A DNA stretch of 46,247 nucleotides from Spirochaetaceae bacterium (GTDB lineage Bacteria; Spirochaetota; Spirochaetia; DSM-27196; SLAA01): positions 1 to 46,247 of the forward strand of contig PWQX01000242.1 in NCBI GenBank assembly GCA_003556605.1, in the 5' to 3' direction. The notes under the pieces were generated by a model. The model saw only the letters and a list, made by a program, of their open reading frames with translations, had not been told where the DNA came from and searched no databases. The position numbers were made by a program, and so were the translations under genes. Of the stretch, positions 1 to 9,558 are shown in pieces (position 1 is the first letter of the stretch; each line of letters starts with the position of its first letter).

Positions 1-121
1 GACTCATTTCGCTGCTGGATCTGATGCGAACGCATTGGAGTCATTCATGAACCGCCGTATACGGAACCGTACGTACGGTGGTGTGAGAGGACGGCGGGGG
101 TAACCCCGCCTCCTACTCGAT
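1..121 (+). mobile_element. 3' end of a group II intron (domains V and VI)
   Basis: Positions 49-82 form a canonical 34-nt domain V. The lower helix pairs 51-59 with 74-82 (one G-T pair), a two-base CG bulge lies at 72-73, and the upper helix pairs 60-63 with 68-71. Domain VI follows: stem 93-99/104-110 with a GTAA loop, then a second helix in which A115 is unpaired, seven bases from the expected 3' end at T121. A bulged adenosine 7-8 bases from the end is the group II branch point. The rest of the intron, including any reverse transcriptase, lies left of the window; the 48 bases before domain V contain no gene I can assign. Structure is seen directly; activity is unknown. Confidence 0.8.
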
Positions 122-125
122 GTGC

Positions 126-161
126 GCCCGGCAGGGAAGCTTATCTGCCGGGCTTTGATTT
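126..161 (+). terminator. rho-independent terminator in the 3' exon of the intron
   Basis: A perfect 9-bp stem (126-134 with 145-153) around a 10-base loop is followed by TTTGATTT. It begins only four bases after the predicted intron end, so the intron sits just in front of a terminator hairpin. It probably ends transcription from a gene left of the window. Confidence 0.7.
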
Positions 162-196
162 GCGGCGGCATTCGCGGTGATGCACCTCCTTTCCGC

Positions 197-225
197 TTGA
201 GCGCAGCTCTCAAACTCGGTACGAT
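197..225 (+). promoter_or_regulatory. sigma70-type promoter for phosphofructokinase
   Basis: TTGAGC (197-202), a 17-bp spacer and TACGAT (220-225) precede the gene by about 35 bases. It lies downstream of the 126-161 terminator, so the gene appears to be transcribed independently. Confidence 0.55.
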
Positions 226-260
226 ATCGGTAGCTTAATCGAAAAAGGATGTTTCCGCGC

Positions 261-1583
261 ATGGCAAACAGTGACGTTTTTACGGTAGAGAACCTCGGGG
301 AGTGCAAGATAGCGAACCCTATTCGCTACTCTCTGGTCTCAGGAGACGCGCTTGCGGGGTACGTAACCGATGAGCAGCGCATTATGTATGATGTTGCCCG
401 TGTAGCCGGCGCCGAGCCGCGCAGCTTTACGACCGGTGAGCTGCTTGAATTGGCCGGTCCGCGCGAGAAGGTGTTCTTTCCTGCGCAGCACGTGCACGCC
501 GGGATCGTCACCTGCGGCGGCCTCTGCCCGGGACTGAACGACGTGATCAGAGCGATCGTGCGCTGCCTCTGGCACCAGTACGGCGTGCGGCGCATCTCCG
601 GAATTCCTTTCGGGTACAATGGCCTACTGCCCGAGTTCAATCACACTCCTATCGACCTCAACCCCGACGAAGTCGACGACATTCACAAGATCGGGGGCAC
701 TATTCTCGGCACGTCACGCGGGGGAGGGGAGCGTACCGCGGAGCTGGTGGACGCGATAGAGCGCATGAATATCAATATGCTGTTCACCATCGGCGGCGAT
801 GGTACCCAGAAGGGCGCGTTAGCACTGGCGTCCGAAATCGAGCAACGAAAGCTGAAGGCGGCGATTATCGGAGTTCCGAAGACCATCGACAACGACCTGC
901 AGTTCATCCAGAGGTCGTTCGGGTTTGAAACGGCGGTCGGCAAAGCCACCGAAGCGGTGGTAAGCGCGCATGGCGAGGCGCACTCTGCCGTCTACGGGGT
1001 CGGCTTGGTGAAGGTGATGGGCCGGGAATCGGGCTTTATCGCGGCGCATACCGCGTTGGCCAGTCACGAAGCCAACTTCTGCTTGATCCCGGAGGTGGCG
1101 TTCGATCTTGAAGGTAAGAATGGGCTGTTCCAGTACTTGCACGATCGTCTGCGACGGCGCAATCACGCAGTGATCATCGTCGCCGAGGGCGCCGGGCAAG
1201 AACACCTGAGCGCTTCAGGTGCGAGTGATGCCTCCGGTAACAAGCGACTCGGCGATATTGGTGTGTATCTCAAGCAACGTATCGTGGAGCATTTCGATTC
1301 GCTCAACGTGAACGTAAACTTGAAATACATTGATCCGAGCTATACGATCCGAAGCGCCGAGGCTGCGCCTACCGATGCGGTGTACTGTTCGCGGCTCGGA
1401 AACAACGCGGTACATGCAGCCATGGCGGGAAAAACCAAGACCTTAATCGGGCTGGTGAACAATCACTTTGTGCATCTGCCGATTCCGGTGGCAGTCGCAA
1501 GCCGAAACTACGTAGACCCCGAGAGCAGTTTGTGGCGGGATGTCGTTGAGGCGACGCAGCAGCCGGTCGTGATGAAGAACTGA
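261..1583 (+). CDS. 6-phosphofructokinase, probably ATP-dependent (plant/trypanosome-type group)
   Basis: Phosphorylates fructose-6-phosphate in glycolysis; cytosolic, 440 residues. The phosphoryl-donor site reads GGDGTQKGA (178-186), the catalytic loop PKTIDND (206-212, Asp210 the expected base) and the substrate site MGRESGF (253-259). In this superfamily Asp at the position of Gly181 marks pyrophosphate enzymes, while Gly there with Lys at 207 is the combination of ATP-using plant and trypanosomatid enzymes; I therefore infer ATP use, although annotation pipelines often call this group PPi-dependent. The long N-terminal extension before the first glycine loop (about residue 80) also fits that group. 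The start at 261 is chosen because AAAGGA at 244-249 is spaced 11 bases from it; the ATG at 249 overlaps that site. Confidence 0.93.
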   Translation: MANSDVFTVENLGECKIANPIRYSLVSGDALAGYVTDEQRIMYDVARVAGAEPRSFTTGELLELAGPREKVFFPAQHVHAGIVTCGGLCPGLNDVIRAIVRCLWHQYGVRRISGIPFGYNGLLPEFNHTPIDLNPDEVDDIHKIGGTILGTSRGGGERTAELVDAIERMNINMLFTIGGDGTQKGALALASEIEQRKLKAAIIGVPKTIDNDLQFIQRSFGFETAVGKATEAVVSAHGEAHSAVYGVGLVKVMGRESGFIAAHTALASHEANFCLIPEVAFDLEGKNGLFQYLHDRLRRRNHAVIIVAEGAGQEHLSASGASDASGNKRLGDIGVYLKQRIVEHFDSLNVNVNLKYIDPSYTIRSAEAAPTDAVYCSRLGNNAVHAAMAGKTKTLIGLVNNHFVHLPIPVAVASRNYVDPESSLWRDVVEATQQPVVMKN

Positions 1584-1647
1584 ACACCCGCAACCGAAAT
1601 GCCCAGCCGGCGCCCGCGAACTATTCAAACCCAATTCTCACGAGCGC

Positions 1648-1676
1648 AAAAAAAGCCGGTACTCACTACCGGCTTT
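1648..1676 (-). terminator. terminator of the small minus-strand unit
   Basis: A 10-bp stem (1652-1661 with 1667-1676) around a 5-base loop. On the minus strand it is followed by a run of seven T (the A run at 1648-1654), a strong intrinsic terminator. It may act weakly on the plus strand for phosphofructokinase. Confidence 0.8.
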
Positions 1677-1697
1677 GTGAATTTCCAATGGATTACT

Positions 1698-1790
1698 TCA
1701 CTTGAGTTCGGCACATTGTGCCTGAGTGTAAGAGTACTGCATTAATGCCGGGTCTTGCGCCCGGCCTTCACCAACCGGCGGTGCATCCAT
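1698..1790 (-). CDS. 30-residue small protein or leader-type ORF (unrecognised)
   Basis: The ORF has a textbook start: GGAGG (1796-1800) lies five bases before ATG at 1790, and it ends in TGA. The peptide begins MDAPPVGEGR, has one cysteine (residue 26) and ends AELK; no membrane segment or signal peptide is visible. It has its own promoter (1821-1850) and terminator (1648-1676), giving a transcript of roughly 165-170 nt. A 6-bp hairpin (1747-1752/1760-1765) lies inside the ORF, so the product could instead be a structured small RNA. It lies downstream of serC on the same strand, but the strong promoter in between argues for separate transcription. Function unknown. Confidence 0.6.
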   Translation of the reverse strand: MDAPPVGEGRAQDPALMQYSYTQAQCAELK

Positions 1791-1820
1791 AGCTACCTCC
1801 GTTTGAAGCACTACACCTAA

Positions 1821-1850
1821 AGTATAAGTCCCGCCGCTGCCTGTTGTCAA
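1821..1850 (-). promoter_or_regulatory. strong sigma70-type promoter of the small unit
   Basis: On the minus strand TTGACA (1845-1850, consensus) is separated by 18 bp from TATACT (1821-1826, five of six matches). Predicted transcription start is near 1814, about 24 bases before the start codon. It sits between the serC stop and the small ORF. Confidence 0.75.
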
Positions 1851-1874
1851 ATACAATCACAGACGGGCGGGCGA

Positions 1875-2966
1875 TTAACGGCGTGCGGCGAACGACCGCA
1901 TCAGAGTGGCGAGCGCCTCAGCTCCAGCTTGAGGCATGGCATTGTAGATTGAAGCGCGTAGTCCGCCCACGCTACGGTGTCCCTTCAAGCCGACCATATC
2001 GTGCTTCGAGGCTTCTTCCAAGAACAGCGGCTCGAGTGATTCATCGGCAATACGGAACACAACGTTCATACGCGAGCGATAGCGCTTGTCGACCGGGCAG
2101 CGGTAGAATCCGTCGCTGTCCGCGATCGCTTGGTAGAGCAGCTCGGCCTTTACTCTGTTAGTCTCCTCAAGCGGCCCGATGCCGCCCTGCTGCTTGATGT
2201 AGCGCAGGACGAGGCTCAGCGCGTAAACGGAGAACACCGGAGGGGTATTGAACAGCGACTCTTTCTCGGCATGAATGCGGTAGCTGAGATAGTCGGGCAA
2301 GTGCTCGGGGGAACGTTCGGCGATATCCTTGCGGATGATCACGACGGTTACTCCGGCCGGCCCGAGGTTCTTTTGCGCGCCGGCGTAGATGACCCCAAAG
2401 CGCTCAACCGGCACGCGCCGGCTCATGATGTCACTTGACATGTCGGCCACGAGCGGAACATCACCCGTGTCGGGCCACTCCTGAAACTGTAACCCGCCGA
2501 TGGTTTCGTTTGAGGTGATGTGCACGTAGGAGGACCCCGAAGACGGCTTGATAGCGTCGGTTGCCGGCAGCGTCATGTAGTTTGTCTCTCTGCCGTCGAA
2601 AACGGCATTAGTCGTGCCGAGCTTCTTGGCATCACCGTAGGCCTTCTTGGCCCACGAACCGCTTACCACGTAGTCAGCACAGGCTCCTTCGCCGGCGAAG
2701 TGCAGCAGATTGAGCGGGACCATCCCGAATTGCAGCGATGCACCGCCGCCGAGCAAGAGGACGTGATAATTGTCCGGAACCTCGAGCAGTTCGCGGATAT
2801 GCGCAATAGCTTCGTGGTGGACCTCGTCGTACTCTGTACTCCGGTGGCTGGTTTCGATGATCGAGAGGCCGTTGCCTTTGTAATCAAGAATCTCACGTTG
2901 GATTTCTTCCAGTACCGGCAGCGGAAGTGTCGACGGTCCGGCGTAGAAGTTATATTTCCGTTTCAT
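1875..2966 (-). CDS. serC: phosphoserine aminotransferase
   Basis: Converts 3-phosphohydroxypyruvate and glutamate to phosphoserine in serine biosynthesis (and may act in pyridoxine synthesis); PLP-dependent, cytosolic, 363 residues, normal for the family. The start reads FYAGPSTLP (7-15), typical of SerC. The PLP lysine is Lys199 in YAGAQKNLGPAG, and GGGAS (73-77) plus the TSNETIGG stretch (151-158) match cofactor and phosphate-binding regions. AAGGG lies in front of the ATG. The gene has its own promoter at 3020-3048 and no other serine gene adjoins it. Confidence 0.95.
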   Translation of the reverse strand: MKRKYNFYAGPSTLPLPVLEEIQREILDYKGNGLSIIETSHRSTEYDEVHHEAIAHIRELLEVPDNYHVLLLGGGASLQFGMVPLNLLHFAGEGACADYVVSGSWAKKAYGDAKKLGTTNAVFDGRETNYMTLPATDAIKPSSGSSYVHITSNETIGGLQFQEWPDTGDVPLVADMSSDIMSRRVPVERFGVIYAGAQKNLGPAGVTVVIIRKDIAERSPEHLPDYLSYRIHAEKESLFNTPPVFSVYALSLVLRYIKQQGGIGPLEETNRVKAELLYQAIADSDGFYRCPVDKRYRSRMNVVFRIADESLEPLFLEEASKHDMVGLKGHRSVGGLRASIYNAMPQAGAEALATLMRSFAARR

Positions 2967-3019
2967 GGTTGTTCTATCCCTTCTGTGGCGCTGATTGGTA
3001 GTAGTATCGTATCCACCGG

Positions 3020-3048
3020 ATAGTACAACACTGGTGAATGCGGGTCAA
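3020..3048 (-). promoter_or_regulatory. sigma70-type promoter of serC
   Basis: Minus strand TTGACC (3043-3048), 17-bp spacer, TACTAT (3020-3025). The predicted start of transcription is around 3013, about 45 bases before the serC ATG. Confidence 0.65.
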
Positions 3049-3128
3049 ATGCGGTTAAATGTGCGTGTTGGTACGGATTCGTTCTTGGTCCGTTTTGTGA
3101 CACAATTGGGTGTTGAGGGAGAATGATA

Positions 3129-3344
3129 ATGAGACAGGCGACCAAAGTTGTTACGGGTGAGAATTGGGCGCCGTTGGCCAAGCGTGAACGGCTGCCTGAT
3201 GAGATCAACGCGGTGCGCTCGATGCGCGAAGTCAAGGTGGTATCACATGGCAATGATCGGCCGCCGTGGTTGATCCGTCGCGGCGCCACGCTGCCGGTCT
3301 GCAGCGGCCGATGCTTGCACACCGAGCGCCGGCCCATAGAATAG
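3129..3344 (+). CDS. small hypothetical protein upstream of the alcohol dehydrogenase
   Basis: 71 residues, rich in arginine, unrecognised. GAGGGAGA lies about 8 bases before ATG 3129 (an alternative ATG at 3123 is too close). Codon choice resembles the neighbours. It stops four bases before the dehydrogenase ATG, which has no clear ribosome site of its own, so translation of the dehydrogenase may depend on this ORF. The C-terminus carries a Cys-X3-Cys-X-His pattern (CSGRCLH) without a recognised family. It could be a leader ORF rather than a functional protein. Confidence 0.4.
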   Translation: MRQATKVVTGENWAPLAKRERLPDEINAVRSMREVKVVSHGNDRPPWLIRRGATLPVCSGRCLHTERRPIE

Positions 3345-3348
3345 CGGT

Positions 3349-4419
<1,071 letters not shown>

Positions 4420-4491
4420 AACGGACGTTTGCAGCTTTGGATTGATTACAGCGTGTAGGCGGGAAGCGGGCCGGCGCGGGGTTTGCTGGTC

Positions 4492-6093
4492 TCAAACCGC
4501 GAGCAAACGGCGCAGCGCCTCGATGGCCGCGCCGCCACCCGCCTCTTGCGAGAGAATCCGCTTTGTCAGGATCTTGCCGAGTTGCACGCCCTCTTGATCA
4601 AAACTGTTTATGTTCCAGACAAAGCCCTGGAACATCACTTTGTTCTCGAAATGGGAGAGCAGTGCCCCGAGCGCCTGCGGGGTAAGACGATCGGCGTGAA
4701 TCAGGCTCGACGGCCGCGCGCCCGGGAACGCCTTGTTGGCGTCCTCGTGGTCCTGCCCCACTGCAAACGCTACGATCTGTGCGACCAAATTTGCGTTGAG
4801 CTTGCGCTGGCTGCTTGATCCTTCGAACTCCAGATCCTGTTGCAACTGCGAGCGACGAAACCCAATGAACTGCATAGGGATAATATCGGTACCCTGATGC
4901 AGGAGCTGATAGAAGCTGTGCTGACCATTGGTGCCGGGTTCGCCGAACACCAGCGGTCCGGTGTGGTAATTCAGCGGTTGGCCGAAACGGTTCACGCGTT
5001 TGCCGTTGCTCTCCATGTCGAGCTGTTGCAGATGTGCAGGGAAGCGTGAAAGCGCTTGGCTATACGGAAGCACCGCCGTCGCCGAGCAGCCGAGCACGTT
5101 GCGCTCGTAGATGCCGATCAACGCATCAAGCAGCGCCGCGTTGTGGTCGATCGAGCTATCGAATGTCGCCTGATCGGCGGCATGGGCGCCGTCAAGGAAC
5201 TGCTGTACGATTGACGGTCCGAATGCGAGGCTCAGCACAACGCTTCCGACAGGGCTCGTGCTGGAGTAGCGCCCACCAATGTAATCGTCGATATAGAATG
5301 CATCAAGATACTCGCTGCTATTTGCGAGCGGGCTGGTCTCGCTTGTAACCGCCACTACGTGTTTGCGCGGCTGAAGCCCGGGGATGCTGCTTTGTTCCAG
5401 GGCGTCCAGTACGAAAGCCTCGTTGGTTAGCGTTTCCTGGGTAGTGCCGCTCTTCGAGACCAGAACAAACAGGGTTGTTTCGGGGTTGAGCTTTGCCAGC
5501 ACCGCGGCCGCGTCGTCGGGGTCGACATTGGATATGAAACGTGCCTGCAGCGGCTGCTCGCCGTAGTTGTGGACTACGATGTTTTCCAGAGCGTGAAACA
5601 TCGCACGCGGCCCGAGATCCGAGCCGCCGATGCCGATTTGCACCACGGTTTCGAACTGCTTACCGGTAGATCCGGCGATCTCCCCGGTGTGGACCCTCTC
5701 GGCGAACGCAAACACGCGCTCGTGTTGCTCGCGGTAAAACTGTTGCAGCCTGCGCCCGTTTGCTGTTATGCCCTCGCCGATCTTTCCGCGTGTGAGATGG
5801 TGCAGCACCATGCGTTGCTCGCCTGTGTTCATGACTTCGCCGTTGAGCAGTGCCCAGTATTTCTCAAGCAGCTGAGCTTCTTCGGCAAGCCGGTGCATTA
5901 GGCCGAGGCTTGTATCGTCGACTGCTTTCGCCGCGTAGTTGAACGCCATTCCGGTCGTTATCGGCGCCGAGTACGCACCGACACGGCGGTCGGCATCTGA
6001 TTCAAGCACCGAGCGAAGCTCTACGCGTGCAGCGCGCTTCAACTCAGCAAAACTTTTCAGTTTATCAAGGTTCTCATACGCAACTGTGCTCAT
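4492..6093 (-). CDS. pgi: glucose-6-phosphate isomerase
   Basis: Interconverts glucose-6-phosphate and fructose-6-phosphate; cytosolic, 533 residues. Both family signatures are present: GGRYSSTSPVGSVV in the middle and a FDQEGVQLGK block near the C-terminus; the IGIGGSDLGPRA loop and SKSGTTQET sugar-phosphate loop are also intact. GGGAG lies before the ATG. It is the last gene of the minus-strand arginine block, 24 bases after argG, so it is probably co-transcribed with arginine genes, an unusual pairing. Confidence 0.97.
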   Translation of the reverse strand: MSTVAYENLDKLKSFAELKRAARVELRSVLESDADRRVGAYSAPITTGMAFNYAAKAVDDTSLGLMHRLAEEAQLLEKYWALLNGEVMNTGEQRMVLHHLTRGKIGEGITANGRRLQQFYREQHERVFAFAERVHTGEIAGSTGKQFETVVQIGIGGSDLGPRAMFHALENIVVHNYGEQPLQARFISNVDPDDAAAVLAKLNPETTLFVLVSKSGTTQETLTNEAFVLDALEQSSIPGLQPRKHVVAVTSETSPLANSSEYLDAFYIDDYIGGRYSSTSPVGSVVLSLAFGPSIVQQFLDGAHAADQATFDSSIDHNAALLDALIGIYERNVLGCSATAVLPYSQALSRFPAHLQQLDMESNGKRVNRFGQPLNYHTGPLVFGEPGTNGQHSFYQLLHQGTDIIPMQFIGFRRSQLQQDLEFEGSSSQRKLNANLVAQIVAFAVGQDHEDANKAFPGARPSSLIHADRLTPQALGALLSHFENKVMFQGFVWNINSFDQEGVQLGKILTKRILSQEAGGGAAIEALRRLLAV

Positions 6094-6117
6094 CGTCTGC
6101 TCCCGTTATGTACCGAG

Positions 6118-7392
6118 CTATTTCTCATGGAACCCGGCCATCGCCTTCATTTCCTCGGCGGGACCACCTTCGGCCGGGGCCTTCTTGTGCACAATGGCCT
6201 CCACGCCGGTAGACAGACCGTACAGATTGATAAAGCCGGTGGCATCGTGGTGATCATAACTGCTTTCACCGAACGATGCCAGGTCCTCCAGATAGAGCGA
6301 GTACGGTGAGCGTCTGCCGGTGACGATAACGTTGCCCTTGTACAGCGCTATGCGCACCTCACCGCTGACGTACTCTGATGCGGTTGCCATGTAGGCGTCC
6401 ATCGATTCGCGGAAGTGTGTGTACCACTTGCCGGCGTACACAATATCAGCGTATTTGAGTGCGAGTTGATTCTTCATCCCGAGCGTTTCAAAGTCTAGGG
6501 TAATCATCTCGAGCTCACGCAGCGCCCGGAAGAGGATCGTCCCCGCGGGTGTTTCGTAGACCCCGCGGCTCTTCATGCCGACAAGGCGAGTTTCTACCAG
6601 GTCGGCGCGACCGATACCGTGCTCACCGCCGAGTTCATTGAGGCGCTCAACCATCTCAACCGGCGCCAGCGTCTCACCGTTAAGCGCTACCGGGCGTGCC
6701 TTCTCGAAAACCAGCGTTATTTCGGTTTCCTCATCGGGCGCGTCCTGCGGTGATTTCGTCAGCTGGTGCATTTCTTCGTTGGGACGGTTCCATGGGCTTT
6801 CGAGCTCGCCGCCCTCGTGACTCATGTGCCAGATGTTCCAGTCCCGCGAGTAGATGTTTTCTTCCGAGATATCTCCAAGCGGGATATCGTGCTGCTTGGC
6901 ATACTCAATCGCCTGGCTGCGCGATCGAATCTCCCACAGCCGCCATGGCGCGATAACTTGCAGGTGCGGCGCGAGCGCTTTGTAGGTCAACTCGAATCGC
7001 ACCTGGTCGTTGCCTTTGCCGGTGCAGCCGTGGGCGACCGCGTCAGCGCCTTCACGCAACGCTACATCAACCTGAACCTTGGCCTGTAGCGGTCGCGCAA
7101 TAGAGGTACCGAGCAGATACTTCCCCTCGTAAACCGCGCCGGCGCGTAACAGGCGAAACAGGAACTCACCTACGAACTCCTCACGAATATCGACCACTTC
7201 GAACGAAGAGGCGCCGGACGCAAGCGCCTTTTTGTCCAAGGCGTCCCAGTCCTCTTTCTGGCCAACATTGGTGCATACGCATAACACCTCGGCCCCGGGG
7301 TAGTGCTCCCGCAGCCACGGGATGATGATCGAGGTGTCGAGTCCTCCTGAGTACGCCAATACAATCTTCTTGATCTTCTGTGCTTCGGCCAT
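6118..7392 (-). CDS. argG: argininosuccinate synthase
   Basis: Joins citrulline and aspartate with ATP, the penultimate step of arginine synthesis. 424 residues. The N-terminal ATP-pyrophosphatase P-loop AYSGGLDTS (13-21 region) and the HGCTGKGNDQVRFE block (citrulline/aspartate site) are intact. Start codon directly abuts the argD stop (no intergenic base), so it depends on argD translation. argH and argF are not in the window. Confidence 0.97.
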   Translation of the reverse strand: MAEAQKIKKIVLAYSGGLDTSIIIPWLREHYPGAEVLCVCTNVGQKEDWDALDKKALASGASSFEVVDIREEFVGEFLFRLLRAGAVYEGKYLLGTSIARPLQAKVQVDVALREGADAVAHGCTGKGNDQVRFELTYKALAPHLQVIAPWRLWEIRSRSQAIEYAKQHDIPLGDISEENIYSRDWNIWHMSHEGGELESPWNRPNEEMHQLTKSPQDAPDEETEITLVFEKARPVALNGETLAPVEMVERLNELGGEHGIGRADLVETRLVGMKSRGVYETPAGTILFRALRELEMITLDFETLGMKNQLALKYADIVYAGKWYTHFRESMDAYMATASEYVSGEVRIALYKGNVIVTGRRSPYSLYLEDLASFGESSYDHHDATGFINLYGLSTGVEAIVHKKAPAEGGPAEEMKAMAGFHEK

Positions 7393-8679
7393 CTATTCCG
7401 TCCCTCCAGTATTTTGTGCGATTTCGTCTTCAACACGCTGTAATTCGCGGTCAAGCGTGGTAATGCCGCGCTCTACTTCGCTCGGTGAGATCGTCAGCGG
7501 CGGAGCAATACGGATAACGTTGGCGCCCGACCTCAGCACCAGGACGCCGGCTGAGCGCGTCCGTTCCAATAGTCTTGGGATCACCTCAGCCGCTTGCTCA
7601 TGTGTAAGCGCGAGCTCTACGCCCCGCAGCAGACCGAGTCCCCGGAGCGAGGCAACGATGGAGCGCTCGCTCAGCAAACGGTGCAGCATCTCCTCCAGCT
7701 GGCGGGCGCGTTGGCGAACGTCGTCCAGGAATCGAGCGTCGTGTACTGTGTGCAGAACCTTTTCGGCGACCGCGGTTGTCACTGGCCCTCCGCCGAAGGT
7801 CGTTCCGTGTTCGCCGAGTTTGACCTGTGAGTTGATGCGCTCGGGAATTACGGTCGCCGACAGCGGGAGTCCCGCCGCCAGCGGCTTAGACAGGGTGATG
7901 ATATCGGGTCGAAGCGCGAGCTGCTCCGAGGCGAGAAATGTGCCGGTGCGCCCAATGCCGGTTTGGATCTCATCGGCGATCATCAGTACGTCGTGCTCGG
8001 CGCAGACACGGTTCAACGTTTCGGCAAACTCGGAAGTCATCACGCTGAGACCGCCTTCACCCTGTACAACCTCCACGATCACCGCCGCGTGGTCGGGGGT
8101 AAGTGCGTGCTCGAGCGCCTGCGCGTCGTTGTACGGCAGCACCGTGACATCGCTTAGCAGCGGAACAAAAGGATCTTGGTACTTAGGATTGGGCGTAACC
8201 GAGAGTGCCCCAACGGTGCGACCGTGGAACCCGTTCTCGAAACACAGGAGCTTGTGGTTTCCGGGGCCGCGGGTCCGCAACGCGTACAGCCGCGCGTATT
8301 TCAAGGCGGCTTCGTTTGCCTCCGATCCGCTGTTTCCGTAGTGCACAGCTGCCGGGCGCTCCCGCAGTACCGCAGCGGCCGCCTCCAGCAAACGCGCAGC
8401 GACGCGCAGCGCCGGCTCGGTCGCGAACAGGTTCGAGACATGGATCAGCTTGCGCATCTGACGCGCGGCAGTGCGAGCCAGGTCGCGGCGTCCGTAGCCT
8501 AGGGCGTTGACCGCGATTCCCGACCCAAGGTCGAGGTATCTCTTCCCCGCGCGGTCGTACAGATATACCCCCTTGCCGCGGTCAAAGGTGAGCATCTCGG
8601 TGCTGTAGTTGTTCGGGTACGGGACCCCATGCACGACGGCTGCGTGATCGGGTGCGTGCGCGCGCGTGTGTTCACTCAT
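7393..8679 (-). CDS. argD: acetylornithine aminotransferase
   Basis: Class III PLP aminotransferase making N-acetylornithine from the semialdehyde. 428 residues. The PLP lysine is Lys265 in ITLSKPLAAGLP; the ADEIQTGIGRTG block (235-246) holds the cofactor aspartate; YGNSGSEANEAA (114-125) is the phosphate loop. Family members include ornithine and GABA aminotransferases, but the argB-argG context supports ArgD. Its first 8 bases overlap the end of argB. Confidence 0.94.
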   Translation of the reverse strand: MSEHTRAHAPDHAAVVHGVPYPNNYSTEMLTFDRGKGVYLYDRAGKRYLDLGSGIAVNALGYGRRDLARTAARQMRKLIHVSNLFATEPALRVAARLLEAAAAVLRERPAAVHYGNSGSEANEAALKYARLYALRTRGPGNHKLLCFENGFHGRTVGALSVTPNPKYQDPFVPLLSDVTVLPYNDAQALEHALTPDHAAVIVEVVQGEGGLSVMTSEFAETLNRVCAEHDVLMIADEIQTGIGRTGTFLASEQLALRPDIITLSKPLAAGLPLSATVIPERINSQVKLGEHGTTFGGGPVTTAVAEKVLHTVHDARFLDDVRQRARQLEEMLHRLLSERSIVASLRGLGLLRGVELALTHEQAAEVIPRLLERTRSAGVLVLRSGANVIRIAPPLTISPSEVERGITTLDRELQRVEDEIAQNTGGTE

Positions 8680-9481
8680 AGGCTATCCTTGTTCCGAGAG
8701 TTCCGTCTATCAATGCAGCGAACGCCTCCGCGGAGTCGCAGCCTCCAATCATGATGCGGGTCACCCCGCTCTGTAAAGCGTCTACCGCCGCGCGTGCCTT
8801 GACCACCATGCCACCGTCGATAACGCCGGCGGCGATTTCACGCTCAACTTCGTGCGGTGTGATCGCCGCTATCGGTGCACCGTCTTTCATGATGCCTTCG
8901 GTGTCGGAGATGAACACCAGAGCCTCGGCGCGGACGGCTTTCGCAATCTCGAATGCAACTTCGTCGGCGTTCACGTTCAGCGCCGCCCCGTCGCGGTTCA
9001 TGGCGACGGAGGCGAGTACCGGCAGGTACCCGCCCCCGATCAAGGTGTGGAACAACGCACCCGAAACACGGGTTACGCGCCCGGTGCAGGTGGGCGCCCC
9101 GTCGTCGGTCGCGATGGCGTCGGCGACCACGCTTGCCCCGTCGCATCCGGTTAAACCGACACTGGGCACGCCGCTAGACTGCAACCGCCGCACGAGCGCA
9201 GTATTCGCAGCACCGCCGAGCACCATTTCCACAATGGGCATCTCTTCCGGTGAGGTAATGCGCACGCCGCGCTCGAATCGCGGCTCTATCCCTAAGCGCC
9301 GCGAAAACGTAGTCAGCTCATCTCCACCGCCGTGTACGAGGATGGTGGGGGCGCGCTGATTCGCGCGCTGCCCGAGACCAAGCAGGATAGGCTGTAGGGT
9401 CGTCCGGCTGTTCGCGATACGCCCGCCTACTTTGATCACCACTGGTGTCGAGCTGCGTGTTGTCTGCTCTGTAACTGCCAT
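8672..9481 (-). CDS. argB: acetylglutamate kinase
   Basis: Phosphorylates N-acetylglutamate, the second step of arginine synthesis. 269 residues, amino acid kinase fold: VIKVGGRI (15-22 region), VHGGGDE and a late ISDTEGIM nucleotide-site block. Only about 15 residues precede the first strand, so the long N-terminal helix used by arginine-inhibited enzymes is missing; I infer arginine-insensitivity like the short enterobacterial type. GAGGA precedes the ATG. Between argC (77-base gap) and argD (8-base overlap). Confidence 0.94.
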   Translation of the reverse strand: MAVTEQTTRSSTPVVIKVGGRIANSRTTLQPILLGLGQRANQRAPTILVHGGGDELTTFSRRLGIEPRFERGVRITSPEEMPIVEMVLGGAANTALVRRLQSSGVPSVGLTGCDGASVVADAIATDDGAPTCTGRVTRVSGALFHTLIGGGYLPVLASVAMNRDGAALNVNADEVAFEIAKAVRAEALVFISDTEGIMKDGAPIAAITPHEVEREIAAGVIDGGMVVKARAAVDALQSGVTRIMIGGCDSAEAFAALIDGTLGTRIAYE

Positions 9482-9558
9482 GATGTTTCCTCACGAATTG
9501 CTGTACGCGTATCGGTAATCGGGACGTGCATGGACGTTGACTGGTGCGGTGTCTTCCG

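Noticed and set aside
7322-8341. 339-codon plus-strand frame opposite argD
   Set aside because: Serine/arginine-rich composition typical of antisense to a GC-rich gene; argD is clearly real.
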